A DNA stretch of 64,000 bases from Pseudorhodoplanes sp049324435 (GCA_049324435.1 JBMOOQ010000024.1:124001-188000), one strand, 5' to 3'. Positions 53,684 through 62,544 are shown, counted from the stretch's first letter. Program-made: numbers and translations. The notes: generated from the sequence alone by a model not told the origin.

Positions 53684-54739
53684 ATGAAATATGCCATCTT
53701 CGATCATATGGACCGTGCCGGCACGCCGTTGCACCGCCAGTACGAAGACCGCCTGCGCTTCATCGAATTGTGCGACCGGCTCGGCTTCTATTGCTATCAC
53801 CTCGCCGAGCATCACGGCACGCCGCTCGGCTACGCGCCCTCGCCGGCCATCTTCCTCGCGTCGGCTGCGCAGCGCTCCAAACGCATGCGGCTCGGTCCGC
53901 TGCTGTTCGTGCTGCCGATCTATCACCCGGTCCGCGCCTACGAAGAGATCTGCATGCTCGACCAGCTGAGCGGCGGCCGGCTGGAGCTCGGACTCGGCCG
54001 CGGCTCGATGCCTTACGAGATCGCGATGTATGGCGACGATCCGGCGAGCGCGCAGGCGCGCTACCTCGAGAATTTCGAGATCATTCACCAAGCCTTCTTT
54101 CAGGACGAGGTGAGCTTCAAAGGCAAGCACATCCGCATCGAGCGCTTTCCGGTCCGCATCCATCCGTTACAACGGCCGCATCCGCCGCTCTGGTATGCGA
54201 CCACAAAACCGGACAGCGCGCCCTGGGCGGCGCAGAACGGCGCGAACGTCATGATGCTCGGCTCCATTGATAATGCGCGCGCGGTCTCGGAGCGCTACCG
54301 GCAGGAATGGGACCGGCTCGGCCGCGACGCGAGTGCGTTGCCTCATATCGGAATCACCCGCCACGTCGTGGTCGCCGATACCGACGCTGCAGCGATCGCG
54401 CTCGGCCGCCGCGCATACAAGCCCTGGCGCGAGGCGATGGAGATGCTGTGGAAGGAAGCAGGCACTCCGTTCCCGATCGATCATGTCTATCCGGACACGT
54501 TCGATGAGTTACTGAAGCGCGGGAACGGTGCCGCGGGCTCGCCGCGTACCGTCCGCGACATTCTCAGCGCCCAGACGGCGCATGCCGGACTGAACTATCT
54601 CGCCTGCCAGGTCTTTTTCGGCGACATGACTCCGGACGAAGCCCAACGCTCGGCATCGCTGTTCGCTACGCAGGTCGCCGGCCTGCCGGACAGCACGGCC
54701 ATCGCCGAACCGGGCCGCGAACTTGCTGCGGCACAATAA
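53684..54739 (+). CDS. Luciferase-like (LLM) flavin-dependent oxidoreductase, second copy
   Basis: Luciferase-fold protein of 351 residues. Typical blocks are LCDRLGFYCYHLAEHHGTPL, LGPLLFVLPIYHPVRAYEEI and GGRLELGLGRGSMPYE. It is only distantly like the LLM protein at 17253-18359. FMNH2 or F420-type chemistry is expected for the family; an FMN reductase is not adjacent. It precedes the second Liv importer by 257 bases, and is divergent from and probably repressed by the MarR protein. Substrate unknown. Confidence 0.87.
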   Translation: MKYAIFDHMDRAGTPLHRQYEDRLRFIELCDRLGFYCYHLAEHHGTPLGYAPSPAIFLASAAQRSKRMRLGPLLFVLPIYHPVRAYEEICMLDQLSGGRLELGLGRGSMPYEIAMYGDDPASAQARYLENFEIIHQAFFQDEVSFKGKHIRIERFPVRIHPLQRPHPPLWYATTKPDSAPWAAQNGANVMMLGSIDNARAVSERYRQEWDRLGRDASALPHIGITRHVVVADTDAAAIALGRRAYKPWREAMEMLWKEAGTPFPIDHVYPDTFDELLKRGNGAAGSPRTVRDILSAQTAHAGLNYLACQVFFGDMTPDEAQRSASLFATQVAGLPDSTAIAEPGRELAAAQ

Positions 54740-54740
54740 T

Positions 54741-54845
54741 ATGACTTGCGGATATGACTTGCGCGCCCTGACCAAGACCGACACGGCCGCGCTGGGCCGG
54801 ATTTCGACGACGATCGAGAAGGCGGTTCAATCGGCCTTGGTCTAA
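54741..54845 (+). CDS. Possible small ORF of 34 codons or gene remnant
   Basis: Starting 1 base after the LLM stop, an ATG frame reads MTCGYDLRALTKTDTAALGR and ends ...KAVQSALV at TAA 54843-54845. The composition is protein-like (helical, with Ala, Leu, Lys and Glu), unlike the neighbouring intergenic DNA. No ribosome-binding site beyond the LLM gene end. It may be a decayed C-terminus of a lost gene. I do not recognise it. Confidence 0.2.
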   Translation: MTCGYDLRALTKTDTAALGRISTTIEKAVQSALV

Positions 54846-54996
54846 AAATCCCACTGTTTGCCAACCTCGACTAGGTGGGCATCCCAATTTGCCGCATCGG
54901 CCGCACGATTCATTGACCGCCTGAGCCGCGGCCGATAGTGTCCCGGCCAACGCTGGATTATGCGCGAAAGATCAAAAGCTTTCAGGAGGATAAGCA

Positions 54997-56184
54997 ATGA
55001 ACAGGCGTACTTTCGGTCTTGCCGCATTGGCCGCGACCGCAATGTTCGCGGGCGCTGCGCATGCGCAGCAGGGCCCGATCAAGATTGGACTCATTCTGCC
55101 CTATTCCGGGCAATTTGCCGACGCCGCGGCGCAGATGGACAACGCCATCAAGCTGTTCGTCAAGGAGAACGGCGACACCGTTGCCGGCCGCAAGCTTGAA
55201 TTCATCCGCAAGGATGTCGGCGGCATCGCGCCGGACGTCGCAAAGCGACTTGCGCAGGAACTCGTGGTGCGTGACGGCGTCGACATCCTCGCCGGCTTCG
55301 TGCTGACCCCCAATGCCATGGCTGCCGGCGACGTTTCCGATCAGGCCAAGAAATTCATGGTCGTGATGAATGCTGCGACCTCGATTATCACCACCAAGTC
55401 GCCCTACATGGTGCGCACCTCGCTGACCACGCCGCAGCTCAACCAGGCGCTCGGCGACTGGGCCGTGAAGAAGGGCGGCGTCAAGAAGGCCTACATCATG
55501 GTCTCCGACTATGGACCGGGCCTTGATGCCGGCGGCGCCTTTGCGCTCGGCTTCAAGGAAGCCGGCGGCGAGATCGTCGGCGAGGTCAAGATGCCGGTTG
55601 CCAATCCGGACTTTTCGGCCTTCGTGCAGCGCGCCAAGGACATCAACCCCGAAGGCATTTATATTTTCGTTCCGGGCGGCGCGCAGCCGGGCGCACTCGG
55701 CAAGGCACTGGCCGAGCGCGGCATCGACGCCCGCAAGACCAAGGTCATGGGCCAGCTCGAAATCGCCGACGAAAACGCGATCAAGGTCATGGGCGATGCT
55801 GCTCTCGGCATCATCACCGCGAGCCACTACGATTACGCGCACAAGTCGGCCAAGAACGAAGCCTTCGTGAAGGCCTACAACGCTGCCTATGGCCGCAACC
55901 CCGACTTTTTCTCGATCGGCGGCTGGGACGGCATGCAGCTCATCTATGATGTCCTGAAAAAGACCGGCGGCAAGACCGATGCGCAGGCGCTGGTCGACGC
56001 AGCCAAGGGCATGAAGTGGGAGAGCCCGCGCGGCCCGATCTCGATCGATCCGGAAACCCGCGACATCATCCAGACCGTCTATATCCGCCGCGTCGAAAAG
56101 GTCGACGGCAAGCTCGTGAACGTCGAGATCGACAAGGTCGAGAATGTGAAGGATCCGGTCAAGGAGCGAATGAAGAAGAAATAA
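54997..56184 (+). CDS. Liv-type ABC transporter substrate-binding protein (system 2)
   Basis: Periplasmic binding protein of 395 residues, type 1 fold. It has a signal peptide MNRRTFGLAALAATAMFAGA with cleavage near AHAQQ. AGGAGG stands 7 bases before the ATG. Blocks include IKIGLILPYSGQFADAAAQM, PNAMAAGDVSDQAKKF and IMVSDYGPGLDAGGAFALGF. It heads the second SBP-H-M-G-F operon (54997-59705). This subfamily is common in aromatic-degrading Hyphomicrobiales; the ligand is unknown. Confidence 0.88.
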   Translation: MNRRTFGLAALAATAMFAGAAHAQQGPIKIGLILPYSGQFADAAAQMDNAIKLFVKENGDTVAGRKLEFIRKDVGGIAPDVAKRLAQELVVRDGVDILAGFVLTPNAMAAGDVSDQAKKFMVVMNAATSIITTKSPYMVRTSLTTPQLNQALGDWAVKKGGVKKAYIMVSDYGPGLDAGGAFALGFKEAGGEIVGEVKMPVANPDFSAFVQRAKDINPEGIYIFVPGGAQPGALGKALAERGIDARKTKVMGQLEIADENAIKVMGDAALGIITASHYDYAHKSAKNEAFVKAYNAAYGRNPDFFSIGGWDGMQLIYDVLKKTGGKTDAQALVDAAKGMKWESPRGPISIDPETRDIIQTVYIRRVEKVDGKLVNVEIDKVENVKDPVKERMKKK

Positions 56185-56208
56185 GCGCTCCGGCTTGACG
56201 TTATCCAG

Positions 56209-56232
56209 CGCCCGGAGCCTCCGCTCCGGGCG
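56209..56232. terminator. Strong hairpin after the system 2 binding-protein gene
   Basis: CGCCCGGAG-CCTCCG-CTCCGGGCG is a perfect 9-base stem with a 6-base loop, 24 bases after the stop. It is followed by moderately T-rich DNA (GATTTGACTTTTCTTC). Likely a partial terminator or mRNA-stabilising structure that lowers permease relative to binding-protein expression. Confidence 0.6.
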
Positions 56233-56267
56233 TTGGCTTGCGGGGATTTGACTTTTCTTCTTGCCTG

Positions 56268-56390
56268 CCTCTGAAAGGGGGAGGCTGGCTGCCAGAGGCA
56301 GCCGGATGGAGGTCTAAACGATACGAGGCCTCCGTCCCCAACTCTTCCCTTTCCGGGGGAGCGGGGTTGTCAGAGGGGTGGGGATACGAC
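56268..56390. repeat. Intergenic palindromic repeat before livH (system 2)
   Basis: The stretch has GGCTGCC-AGA-GGCAGCC (56287-56303), GAGGCCTCCGTCC and TTTCCGGGGGAGCGGGG, features of the GGGGGA/TCCCC repeat class. It ends directly before the TTG start of the permease gene, whose ribosome-binding region may come from the repeat (GGGG at about 56379-56382). Confidence 0.5.
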
Positions 56391-56391
56391 T

Positions 56392-57252
56392 TTGGGGCCT
56401 ATTATCGGCGTTCTGTTCGACGGCTTTGCCTATGGCATGCTGTTGTTCCTGTTGTCGGTCGGGCTGTCCGTCACGCTCGGCATGATGAATTTCGTCAACC
56501 TCGCGCATTGCGCCTTCGCGATGCTCGGCGGTTACGTAACAGTGACGCTGGTTCACCGGTTCGGCTGGCCGTTCCTTGCAACCTTGCCGGTGTCATTCCT
56601 TGCCGCGGCAGTGGTGAGCGTTGCGCTGGAGCGGACGCTGTACCGCAAGCTCTATCGCGCGAGCGAACTCGATCAGGTGCTGCTCACCATCGGCCTCGCG
56701 TTCATGTCAATCGCTAGCGCAGCCTATATCTTTGGGACCGTCTTGCAGCCGGCGGTGACGCCGACCTGGCTGCGCGGTTCGGTCGTCTACTTCGGAATCA
56801 ATTTCGGGGTGTACCGTCTCTTTCTTGTCGCCGTGGGGCTCGCGGTCACGCTCGTTCTGGTGCTGACGCTCGAATATACGCGCTTCGGCCAGCAGGTTCG
56901 CGCCGCCGTCGACAACCAGCGCATGGCTCGCGGCCTCGGCATCAATGTCGATGGCACCTTTGCGGTGGCCTTTGCGCTCGGCTCGGGGCTGGCCGGCCTC
57001 GGCGGCTCGCTGGCCATCGAGATTGTCGGTCTCGATCCGTCCTTCGCGCTGATCTATCTGGTGTATGTGCTGATCGTCGTTTCGGTCGGCGGGCTCGGCT
57101 CGATCTGGGGCTCGTTCGTCGCCGCGGTGCTGATTGGCATCAGCGACATCGCCGGAAAATACTACGTGCCGCAATTCGGCGCGTTCATGATCTATTTCGT
57201 GATGATCGTCCTTCTGATGTGGCGGCCGCAAGGCCTGTTCGGGAAGCGGTGA
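56392..57252 (+). CDS. Branched-chain amino acid-type ABC permease LivH (system 2)
   Basis: Inner-membrane permease of 286 residues. It has LLFLLSVGLSVTLGMMNFVN, NLAHCAFAMLGGYVTV, the coupling loop AAVDNQRMARGLGINVDGTF and the ending RPQGLFGKR. The start appears to be TTG at 56392, just downstream of a palindromic repeat; no better start gives the full first helix. The usual histidine-glycine pair after NLA is changed to HC. Confidence 0.91.
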   Translation: MGPIIGVLFDGFAYGMLLFLLSVGLSVTLGMMNFVNLAHCAFAMLGGYVTVTLVHRFGWPFLATLPVSFLAAAVVSVALERTLYRKLYRASELDQVLLTIGLAFMSIASAAYIFGTVLQPAVTPTWLRGSVVYFGINFGVYRLFLVAVGLAVTLVLVLTLEYTRFGQQVRAAVDNQRMARGLGINVDGTFAVAFALGSGLAGLGGSLAIEIVGLDPSFALIYLVYVLIVVSVGGLGSIWGSFVAAVLIGISDIAGKYYVPQFGAFMIYFVMIVLLMWRPQGLFGKR

Positions 57253-57257
57253 CCTCG

Positions 57258-58250
57258 ATGAGCGCCCCATCCCTCACCCCGCACGACTATCTGCGCGCCC
57301 AGGTCCGCTGGCATCCGCTGGAATACATATTCTGGCTCGCCACCATCCTGCCGTTCTTCCTGTTCCCGAATTACCTGTCGCTGGCGAGCCAGATCGCGAT
57401 CACCGCATTGTTCGCACTCTCGCTTGACCTGATTCTCGGCTATGCCGGCATCGTGTCGCTCGGCCACGCGGCTTATTTCGGGGTCGGCGCCTATACTGCC
57501 GGCATTATCTCAAAATACGGCTATGGCGATCCGATCTTCGGCCTTGTCGTTGCCGCGCTCCTGACCGGGCTGTTCGGCTTTGCGACAAGTTTCATCATCG
57601 CCCGCTTCAAGCATCTGGCGCTGATCATGATCACGCTGGGCCTGGGCTTTCTGGTCCATGAACTCGCCAATGCGGCGCACTGGCTCACGGGTGGTGCCGA
57701 CGGCCTTCAAGGCATCCGGATCGGCAAGCTGCTCGGCATGTTCGAGTTCGACCTCTGGGGCCGCACGGCCTATGTCTATTCGCTGGTGATGCTGTTCCTG
57801 ATTTTCCTCGTGGTGCGGCGCCTGACCAACTCGCCGTTCGGACTTGCGCTGCGCGGCATCCGCGAGAATTCGGTCCGCATGCCCGCGATCGGCGCGCCGA
57901 GCGACGCGCATATCCGCAAGGTCTACACCATGTCTGCGGCGATCGCCGGCATCGCCGGTGCCCTGCTCGCGCAAACCACATCCACAGTGTCGCTCGGCGT
58001 CATCGACTTCCAGCGCTCCGCGGACGTTCTGGTGATGCTCGTCCTTGGCGGCGCTGGCATGCTCTATGGCGGACTGATCGGCGCGGTGATCTTCATGGTC
58101 GCGCGCGACCAGTTTTCCGGCATCAACCCGCAATATTGGTATTTCTGGATCGGACTCCTGCTTGTTGGAACCGTGATGCTGCTGCCGAACGGCATTCTCG
58201 GCGGGTTGTCGCACCTCTATCGCATGATGATGGGACGGCGCAGCACATGA
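57258..58250 (+). CDS. Branched-chain amino acid-type ABC permease LivM (system 2)
   Basis: Inner-membrane permease of 330 residues from ATG 57258, 5 bases after the livH stop. Hallmarks are LDLILGYAGIVSLGHAAYFG and the coupling loop ALRGIRENSVRMPAIGA. A soluble N-terminal stretch of about 35 residues (SLTPHDYLRAQVRWHPLEY) precedes the first helix. Its stop overlaps the livG start (ATGA). Confidence 0.92.
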   Translation: MSAPSLTPHDYLRAQVRWHPLEYIFWLATILPFFLFPNYLSLASQIAITALFALSLDLILGYAGIVSLGHAAYFGVGAYTAGIISKYGYGDPIFGLVVAALLTGLFGFATSFIIARFKHLALIMITLGLGFLVHELANAAHWLTGGADGLQGIRIGKLLGMFEFDLWGRTAYVYSLVMLFLIFLVVRRLTNSPFGLALRGIRENSVRMPAIGAPSDAHIRKVYTMSAAIAGIAGALLAQTTSTVSLGVIDFQRSADVLVMLVLGGAGMLYGGLIGAVIFMVARDQFSGINPQYWYFWIGLLLVGTVMLLPNGILGGLSHLYRMMMGRRST

Positions 58251-59002
58251 CCGCACCCGCACTGTCCACGCGCAATGTCAACAAGAGCTTCGGCCAGCTT
58301 CAGGTCGCGCGCGACATTTCGATTGCGATCCCGAAGGGCGAACGCTATGCGCTGATCGGCCCGAACGGCGCCGGCAAGACCACGCTGATCAATCTGATGA
58401 CCGGAATGATCAAGCCGAGCTCGGGGCAGATCCTGCTGGAAGGCGAAGACATCACGGCACTCCATCCGGATGCTCGCGTCAAGCGCGGGCTGGTCCGTAC
58501 CTTCCAGATCAACACACTGTTCCCGAACCTGTCGGCGCTGGAAGCGGTGACGCTCGCGATCTGCGAGCGCACCGGCGACGCCAGCACCTGGTGGAAGGCG
58601 CTGCCGTCCTACCGCGACAATGCCGATGAGGCCTATGCGATCCTGAAATCCCTGCGGCTCGGCGACCATGCCTATCGCACCACGCGCGAGCTTGCTTACG
58701 GCCAGCAACGCCTGCTCGAAATCGCGTTGGCGCTTGCCACGCGGCCCAAAGTGCTGCTGCTCGACGAGCCCGCGGCTGGCGTCCCGCCTGAGGAAAGCTC
58801 GGAACTGTTCTCGGTGATCGCCGACCTGTCGCAGGATATCACCGTGCTGTTCATCGAACATGACATGAATGTCGTATTCCGCTTCGCCAGCCGCATCATT
58901 GTGATGGTCGGCGGCGCGATCCTGCTCGAGGGCACACCGAAAGAGATTTCCACCGATCCGCGGGTGCGCGAAGTCTATCTCGGGGGCGCGCATCATGGCT
59001 GA
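58247..59002 (+). CDS. ABC transporter ATP-binding protein LivG (system 2)
   Basis: Cytoplasmic ATPase of 251 residues from the ATG at 58247 that overlaps livM by four bases. Walker A ALIGPNGAGKTTLINLM, signature LAYGQQRLLEIALAL, Walker B VLLLDEPAAGVPPEE and IEHDMNVVF are typical of LivG. The 3' end overlaps livF by 8 bases. Confidence 0.93.
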   Translation: MTAPALSTRNVNKSFGQLQVARDISIAIPKGERYALIGPNGAGKTTLINLMTGMIKPSSGQILLEGEDITALHPDARVKRGLVRTFQINTLFPNLSALEAVTLAICERTGDASTWWKALPSYRDNADEAYAILKSLRLGDHAYRTTRELAYGQQRLLEIALALATRPKVLLLDEPAAGVPPEESSELFSVIADLSQDITVLFIEHDMNVVFRFASRIIVMVGGAILLEGTPKEISTDPRVREVYLGGAHHG

Positions 59003-59705
59003 CACGCTGCTTTCGCTCAAAGGTGTGCGCGCGGGTTATGGCGATGCCGTTGTGCTGAACGACATCTCGTTCGATCTCGCCGACAAGGGCAGCCTTGCAA
59101 TTCTCGGGCGCAATGGCGTCGGCAAGTCGACGCTGCTGCTCACCATCATGGGCTTTACGCGCATGACGCGCGGCACGATCCACTGGCGCGGCGCAGACAT
59201 CACCCGTGTCGCGCCTTACAAGCGCGCCCGCGCCGGAATCGGCTGGGTTGCGCAGGAGCGCGAGATTTTCCCCTCGCTGACGGTCGCGGAAAATCTCACT
59301 GTCACAGCACGGCCCGGCCACTGGACCATCGAGCGCATCTACGAATTGCTGCCTCGGCTGAAAGAGCGGCGCGGCAACAAAGGCAACCAGCTGTCCGGCG
59401 GCGAACAGCAGATGCTCGCACTCGCCCGTGCGCTGCTGACCAATCCGTCGCTTCTTCTGCTCGACGAGCCGTTCGAAGGCCTGGCGCCGATCATTGTCGA
59501 GGAATTGGCCGCGGCGATCCGCCGGATGCTGGCCGAACAGGGCACCGCCTTCATCCTGGTCGAACAGCATGCCGAATTGGCGCTGGCGCTCACCGAGAAC
59601 GCCATCGTCATCGAGCGCGGTAACGTCGTGCATCGTGCGCCATCGGCCGAGCTGATGAAGGACGAGGCGACGCTGGAGCGCCTGATCGGACTGAAGGTGG
59701 CCTAA
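58995..59705 (+). CDS. ABC transporter ATP-binding protein LivF (system 2)
   Basis: Cytoplasmic ATPase of 236 residues. Walker A is ILGRNGVGKSTLLLTI, the signature LSGGEQQMLALARALL and Walker B LLLLDEPFEGLAPIIV. VEQHAELALALTENAIV is the His-loop region. It is the last gene of the system 2 operon, followed by a palindromic repeat and a convergent gene. Confidence 0.93.
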   Translation: MADTLLSLKGVRAGYGDAVVLNDISFDLADKGSLAILGRNGVGKSTLLLTIMGFTRMTRGTIHWRGADITRVAPYKRARAGIGWVAQEREIFPSLTVAENLTVTARPGHWTIERIYELLPRLKERRGNKGNQLSGGEQQMLALARALLTNPSLLLLDEPFEGLAPIIVEELAAAIRRMLAEQGTAFILVEQHAELALALTENAIVIERGNVVHRAPSAELMKDEATLERLIGLKVA

Positions 59706-59714
59706 GGTTGAGGT

Positions 59715-59855
59715 CTCGCGTCCCGGATGCTGTGCAGCACAAGCGAAGCGAAGTGATGCACTGCTGATCCGGGACCCACCCCTCAAGCCGGTTGCCGTCA
59801 TGTTTGGGGCCCGGTTCTGCAGCGCACCGTTTCACGCTGCGCTGCGCCCGGGACA
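59715..59855. repeat. Palindromic repeat at the end of Liv operon 2
   Basis: Begins CTCGCGTCCCGGATGC and has arms GTCCCGGA (59720-59727) and TCCGGGAC (59768-59775), then GGGGCCCGG and a second palindromic part ending CGCCCGGGACAC. It is a copy, in the same orientation, of the element at 13643-13772. It fills the gap between convergent genes ending at 59705 and 59868. Confidence 0.7.
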
Positions 59856-59867
59856 CAATAGCAACAC

Positions 59868-60749
59868 CTACATCACGCTGACCGTCGCTTCCTCGTAGCG
59901 CCTCTTGCCGAGATCGCCGCCTTCGAAAATATCGTGATCGGCGATCCAGTCGCGCGACACGTTGAAGGTTTCCTCCGTATAGGGCTCGAACACGATCCGT
60001 TCGCCCGGACCCCAGCGCCGCGTATCCATCACGCTGTGCCAGCGCACCGGGAATTCCTTCTTGTAATAGTGCGTATACAGTTCCGGCCGCAGATCGAGAT
60101 CGCGCTGCGCGCGCTTCAGCGCCTTGAAATACTTGCGCAGATCCTCGGGATCGGGATCGCCGTGGATCATGTTGGCAATCATGAAGGTGTTGTCCATGAT
60201 TTTGCGGAAGCCAAGCTGCTCGGCGAGATAATACGGCCCGGAGAACAGTGTCGCCGCCGGTATCTTGCCGTCCAGCAAGAGCTCCATCCGCTTGAACAGC
60301 ATGCCATCGTTGAACGACAGATTGATCTGGTCGCGTGGCATGTAGCTTTCCAGCGCCTGGATCGACGCATAATGCGAGCCTGACTGGAAGCCGACCGAGA
60401 TCGGAACGCCGGCGAGATCGGCCGGAGTCTTGATGGGAGAGTCCGGCGCGACGAAAATGCCGGACGGTGCGACCGAATAGACATCGCGGTTCAGCCGCCC
60501 ATGACCGGATGCCGCCGCGACATTCACCGTCCAGTGGCAGGCGCAGCTGACGTCAGCCTTGCGGCCGGCCTCGAACGACTGATAGGCGCCGACCTTGTTG
60601 CCCTTGTCGTGGATTTTGCCGTCGGTGGACTGCACCAGTTCGCGGAAAATATAGTCGAGCCCTTCGTCCTTGAAGTAGCCCTTCTCCTCCGCGATCCATT
60701 CCTGCAGGCGGAAATGCGGCTCGATGATGAATTTGTGATTGGTCGCCAT
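59868..60749 (-). CDS. NMT1/THI5-like binding protein without signal peptide
   Basis: Protein of 293 residues with a type 2 binding fold: RLQEWIAEEKGYFKDEGLDY at the N-terminus, KADVSCACHWTVNVAAASGH, SGIFVAPDSPIKTPADLAGV and PISVGFQSGSHYASIQALES. It starts MATNHKFIIEPHFRL with no hydrophobic leader and no in-frame upstream start that adds one. So it is either cytosolic or related to enzymes of this fold such as dihydroxyphthalate decarboxylase. It follows the GntR regulator by 52 bases. No permease or ATPase is adjacent on its strand. Confidence 0.78.
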   Translation of the reverse strand: MATNHKFIIEPHFRLQEWIAEEKGYFKDEGLDYIFRELVQSTDGKIHDKGNKVGAYQSFEAGRKADVSCACHWTVNVAAASGHGRLNRDVYSVAPSGIFVAPDSPIKTPADLAGVPISVGFQSGSHYASIQALESYMPRDQINLSFNDGMLFKRMELLLDGKIPAATLFSGPYYLAEQLGFRKIMDNTFMIANMIHGDPDPEDLRKYFKALKRAQRDLDLRPELYTHYYKKEFPVRWHSVMDTRRWGPGERIVFEPYTEETFNVSRDWIADHDIFEGGDLGKRRYEEATVSVM

Positions 60750-60801
60750 TTCGCTTTTCTCCCGTTTTGCGCTTCATTGTTATCTTCGATTAAAATGCTG
60801 G

Positions 60802-61554
60802 TCAGCAGCAGCCCTCCGCATGATCGCGCTCCGACACGCGCCGCGCACGGATCATCTTGACGTGGTCGTCCATCAGCTTGCGCGCACCGGCGCCATCGCG
60901 CATCTCGATCAGCGCCGCGAGCTCCTTGTGCACAGCCAAGACGCGGCGCGACACCTCGGGCGTCAGCGTGCGGTTATGCGACGGCCAGGAAATGTGATTG
61001 AGCGAGATGAACTGCACCACCAGCACGCGGTTATGCGAGGCCTCTGCGATCGCCAAATGGAAGTCGCGGCAGGAGCGGGTATAGGCGTCGCCGTCGTCGA
61101 TAATGGCTTCGGCCTCCGCGAGCAGCCGCCGCAGCCGCGCGTGATCGGCGGGCGTTGCGTGCTCGGCGGCGAGCTCGGCGGCCAGCGTTTCGATCGCGCG
61201 CTGCGCGTCCATCACCTCTGCTGCGCTGACGCCGGTGAGATCGAGTTGCACCGCAAGCGCCTCGGCGAACAGTCGCGGATTGCCGCGCGCCACGCGCGCG
61301 CCGCCGCCCTTGCCCATGCGGATTTCGGCAATGCCCAGTGCCTGAAGCGTGCGCAGCGCATCGCGCGCCACGATCCGGCTGACGCCATAGCGGGCAGCCA
61401 GATCCTTCTCGGTGCCGATCGGGTCGCCGGATTTCAGCCGCTTCTCGGTCAGCGCATCGCGCACATCGGCGACGATCTGCGCCGACAGCGAGCCGGAGCG
61501 GCCGGCGACGAACGGCTCGCCGGCGCGGACCATGAGCTTGGCCTGAGTGTTCAC
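60802..61554 (-). CDS. GntR/FadR-family transcriptional regulator
   Basis: Regulator of 250 residues from GTG 61554. The longer frame upstream is AT-rich and not protein-like. The winged helix is GTEKDLAARYGVSRIVARDA with LRTLQALGIAEIRMGKGGG, and the C-terminal FCD domain contains RAIETLAAELAAEHATPADH and the metal-ligand type DFHLAIAEASHNRVLV. FCD regulators respond to small organic acids. It probably controls the downstream binding protein and itself, through the palindrome at 61615-61629. Confidence 0.88.
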   Translation of the reverse strand: MNTQAKLMVRAGEPFVAGRSGSLSAQIVADVRDALTEKRLKSGDPIGTEKDLAARYGVSRIVARDALRTLQALGIAEIRMGKGGGARVARGNPRLFAEALAVQLDLTGVSAAEVMDAQRAIETLAAELAAEHATPADHARLRRLLAEAEAIIDDGDAYTRSCRDFHLAIAEASHNRVLVVQFISLNHISWPSHNRTLTPEVSRRVLAVHKELAALIEMRDGAGARKLMDDHVKMIRARRVSERDHAEGCC

Positions 61555-61614
61555 GGCTGGGTCCTGCGTTTGCGTTCCAAGCCAGATCAGATTAGCTGGG
61601 AAGATTAAGATCGT

Positions 61615-61629
61615 AAAGATATTATCTTT
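61615..61629. promoter_or_regulatory. Operator-like palindrome upstream of the gntR-type gene
   Basis: AAAGATA-T-TATCTTT is a perfect 15-base palindrome in a locally AT-rich stretch, 60 bases before the GTG start. GntR/FadR regulators bind palindromes of similar length. It lies between the TolA-like stop and the regulator start, so it marks a separate promoter. Confidence 0.5.
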
Positions 61630-61690
61630 TAGATCAAAGCGTCGTGGGGTCAGCGATATCAGGCTGTTATTGTTCAATTGAATGAGCCAG

Positions 61691-62452
61691 TTATCCGCGC
61701 CGCGGCAGCTTCTGTATGACACCCAGCCCTGTCATCCCGGTGGCGTTGAATTTCAGGTCGAGCGTCTTCCAGTCGGCATATTTCGCCGGCGGCAGCTTGT
61801 AGGGATAGCAGCCCTTCAGCGCCGTCATTGCGATCCCGACCAGAAGCGGCCCGCGCTCGGAGGCGGGCGCCTGCAACAGCACCGGCTCTCCGGCCAGCTG
61901 GCCCTTGGGGCCGAACGAAACCCTCAGGATCACTTCAAGACCCATAATGCCGGGAATGCCCACCGGCAGCTTCCAGCATTTCTGGATTTGCGCACGCAGC
62001 GCCGCGATCTCCTCGGAGGTGAGTTTGGACTTGCCTTCGCCCGCGGGCCCGCCTTGCGGCAGATCCGGCTTCGGAGGCGTTGCGGCCAGCTTCGGTTCGG
62101 GCGGCGTATCGGATTGCTCCGGTTCGGCGGCCGGCGCGGATTTGGCTTCAGGCAAAGCGGGCCTTGGCAGAAGGCTTTGCATTGGCTCCGGAGATTTCTG
62201 TTTCGCCGGATCGGTCAGCTTCGCCTCGCTCTGCTTCGGCGGTTCCGGAGGCTTCGCGGGTGTTGGCAGCTCTTCCTTGTTCGGCTCGAGCGCCTCCGGC
62301 GGAACAAGATCGACGTCGATCGCCCGCAATTCGGACGGCGGAAGGTGACGCCGTTCGGCGAACACGATCGCACCGACAAAACCGAGATGCACAAGCACCG
62401 ACACCGCGACGATCGCGGCGCTGAGACTCACGCGGTTCAGCAGCGGACGCAA
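61691..62452 (-). CDS. TolA/TonB-like envelope protein
   Basis: Protein of 253 residues with a single N-terminal membrane anchor (SAAIVAVSVLVHLGFVGAIV), a long Pro/Glu/Lys-rich periplasm-spanning region (about 55-145; PKPDLPQGGP near its end) and a C-terminal domain starting LRAQIQKCWKLPVGIPG. The Q-I-x-x-C-W-x-x-P pattern is that of TolA domain III rather than TonB. The start is TTG 62452 with GGAG 9 bases upstream; a GTG at 62431 is possible. No tolQ, tolR, tolB or pal is nearby, so it is an orphan that may span the periplasm with another motor. Confidence 0.75.
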   Translation of the reverse strand: MRPLLNRVSLSAAIVAVSVLVHLGFVGAIVFAERRHLPPSELRAIDVDLVPPEALEPNKEELPTPAKPPEPPKQSEAKLTDPAKQKSPEPMQSLLPRPALPEAKSAPAAEPEQSDTPPEPKLAATPPKPDLPQGGPAGEGKSKLTSEEIAALRAQIQKCWKLPVGIPGIMGLEVILRVSFGPKGQLAGEPVLLQAPASERGPLLVGIAMTALKGCYPYKLPPAKYADWKTLDLKFNATGMTGLGVIQKLPRRG

Positions 62453-62544
62453 AGGCGGCAGCTCCGTCGTGCCGGGCGATCCCGTCGGCCCAGCACTCTA
62501 CCCTCCCCGTTCGGTCGCAGAGAGTCCAGACAGAAGCGGACCGG

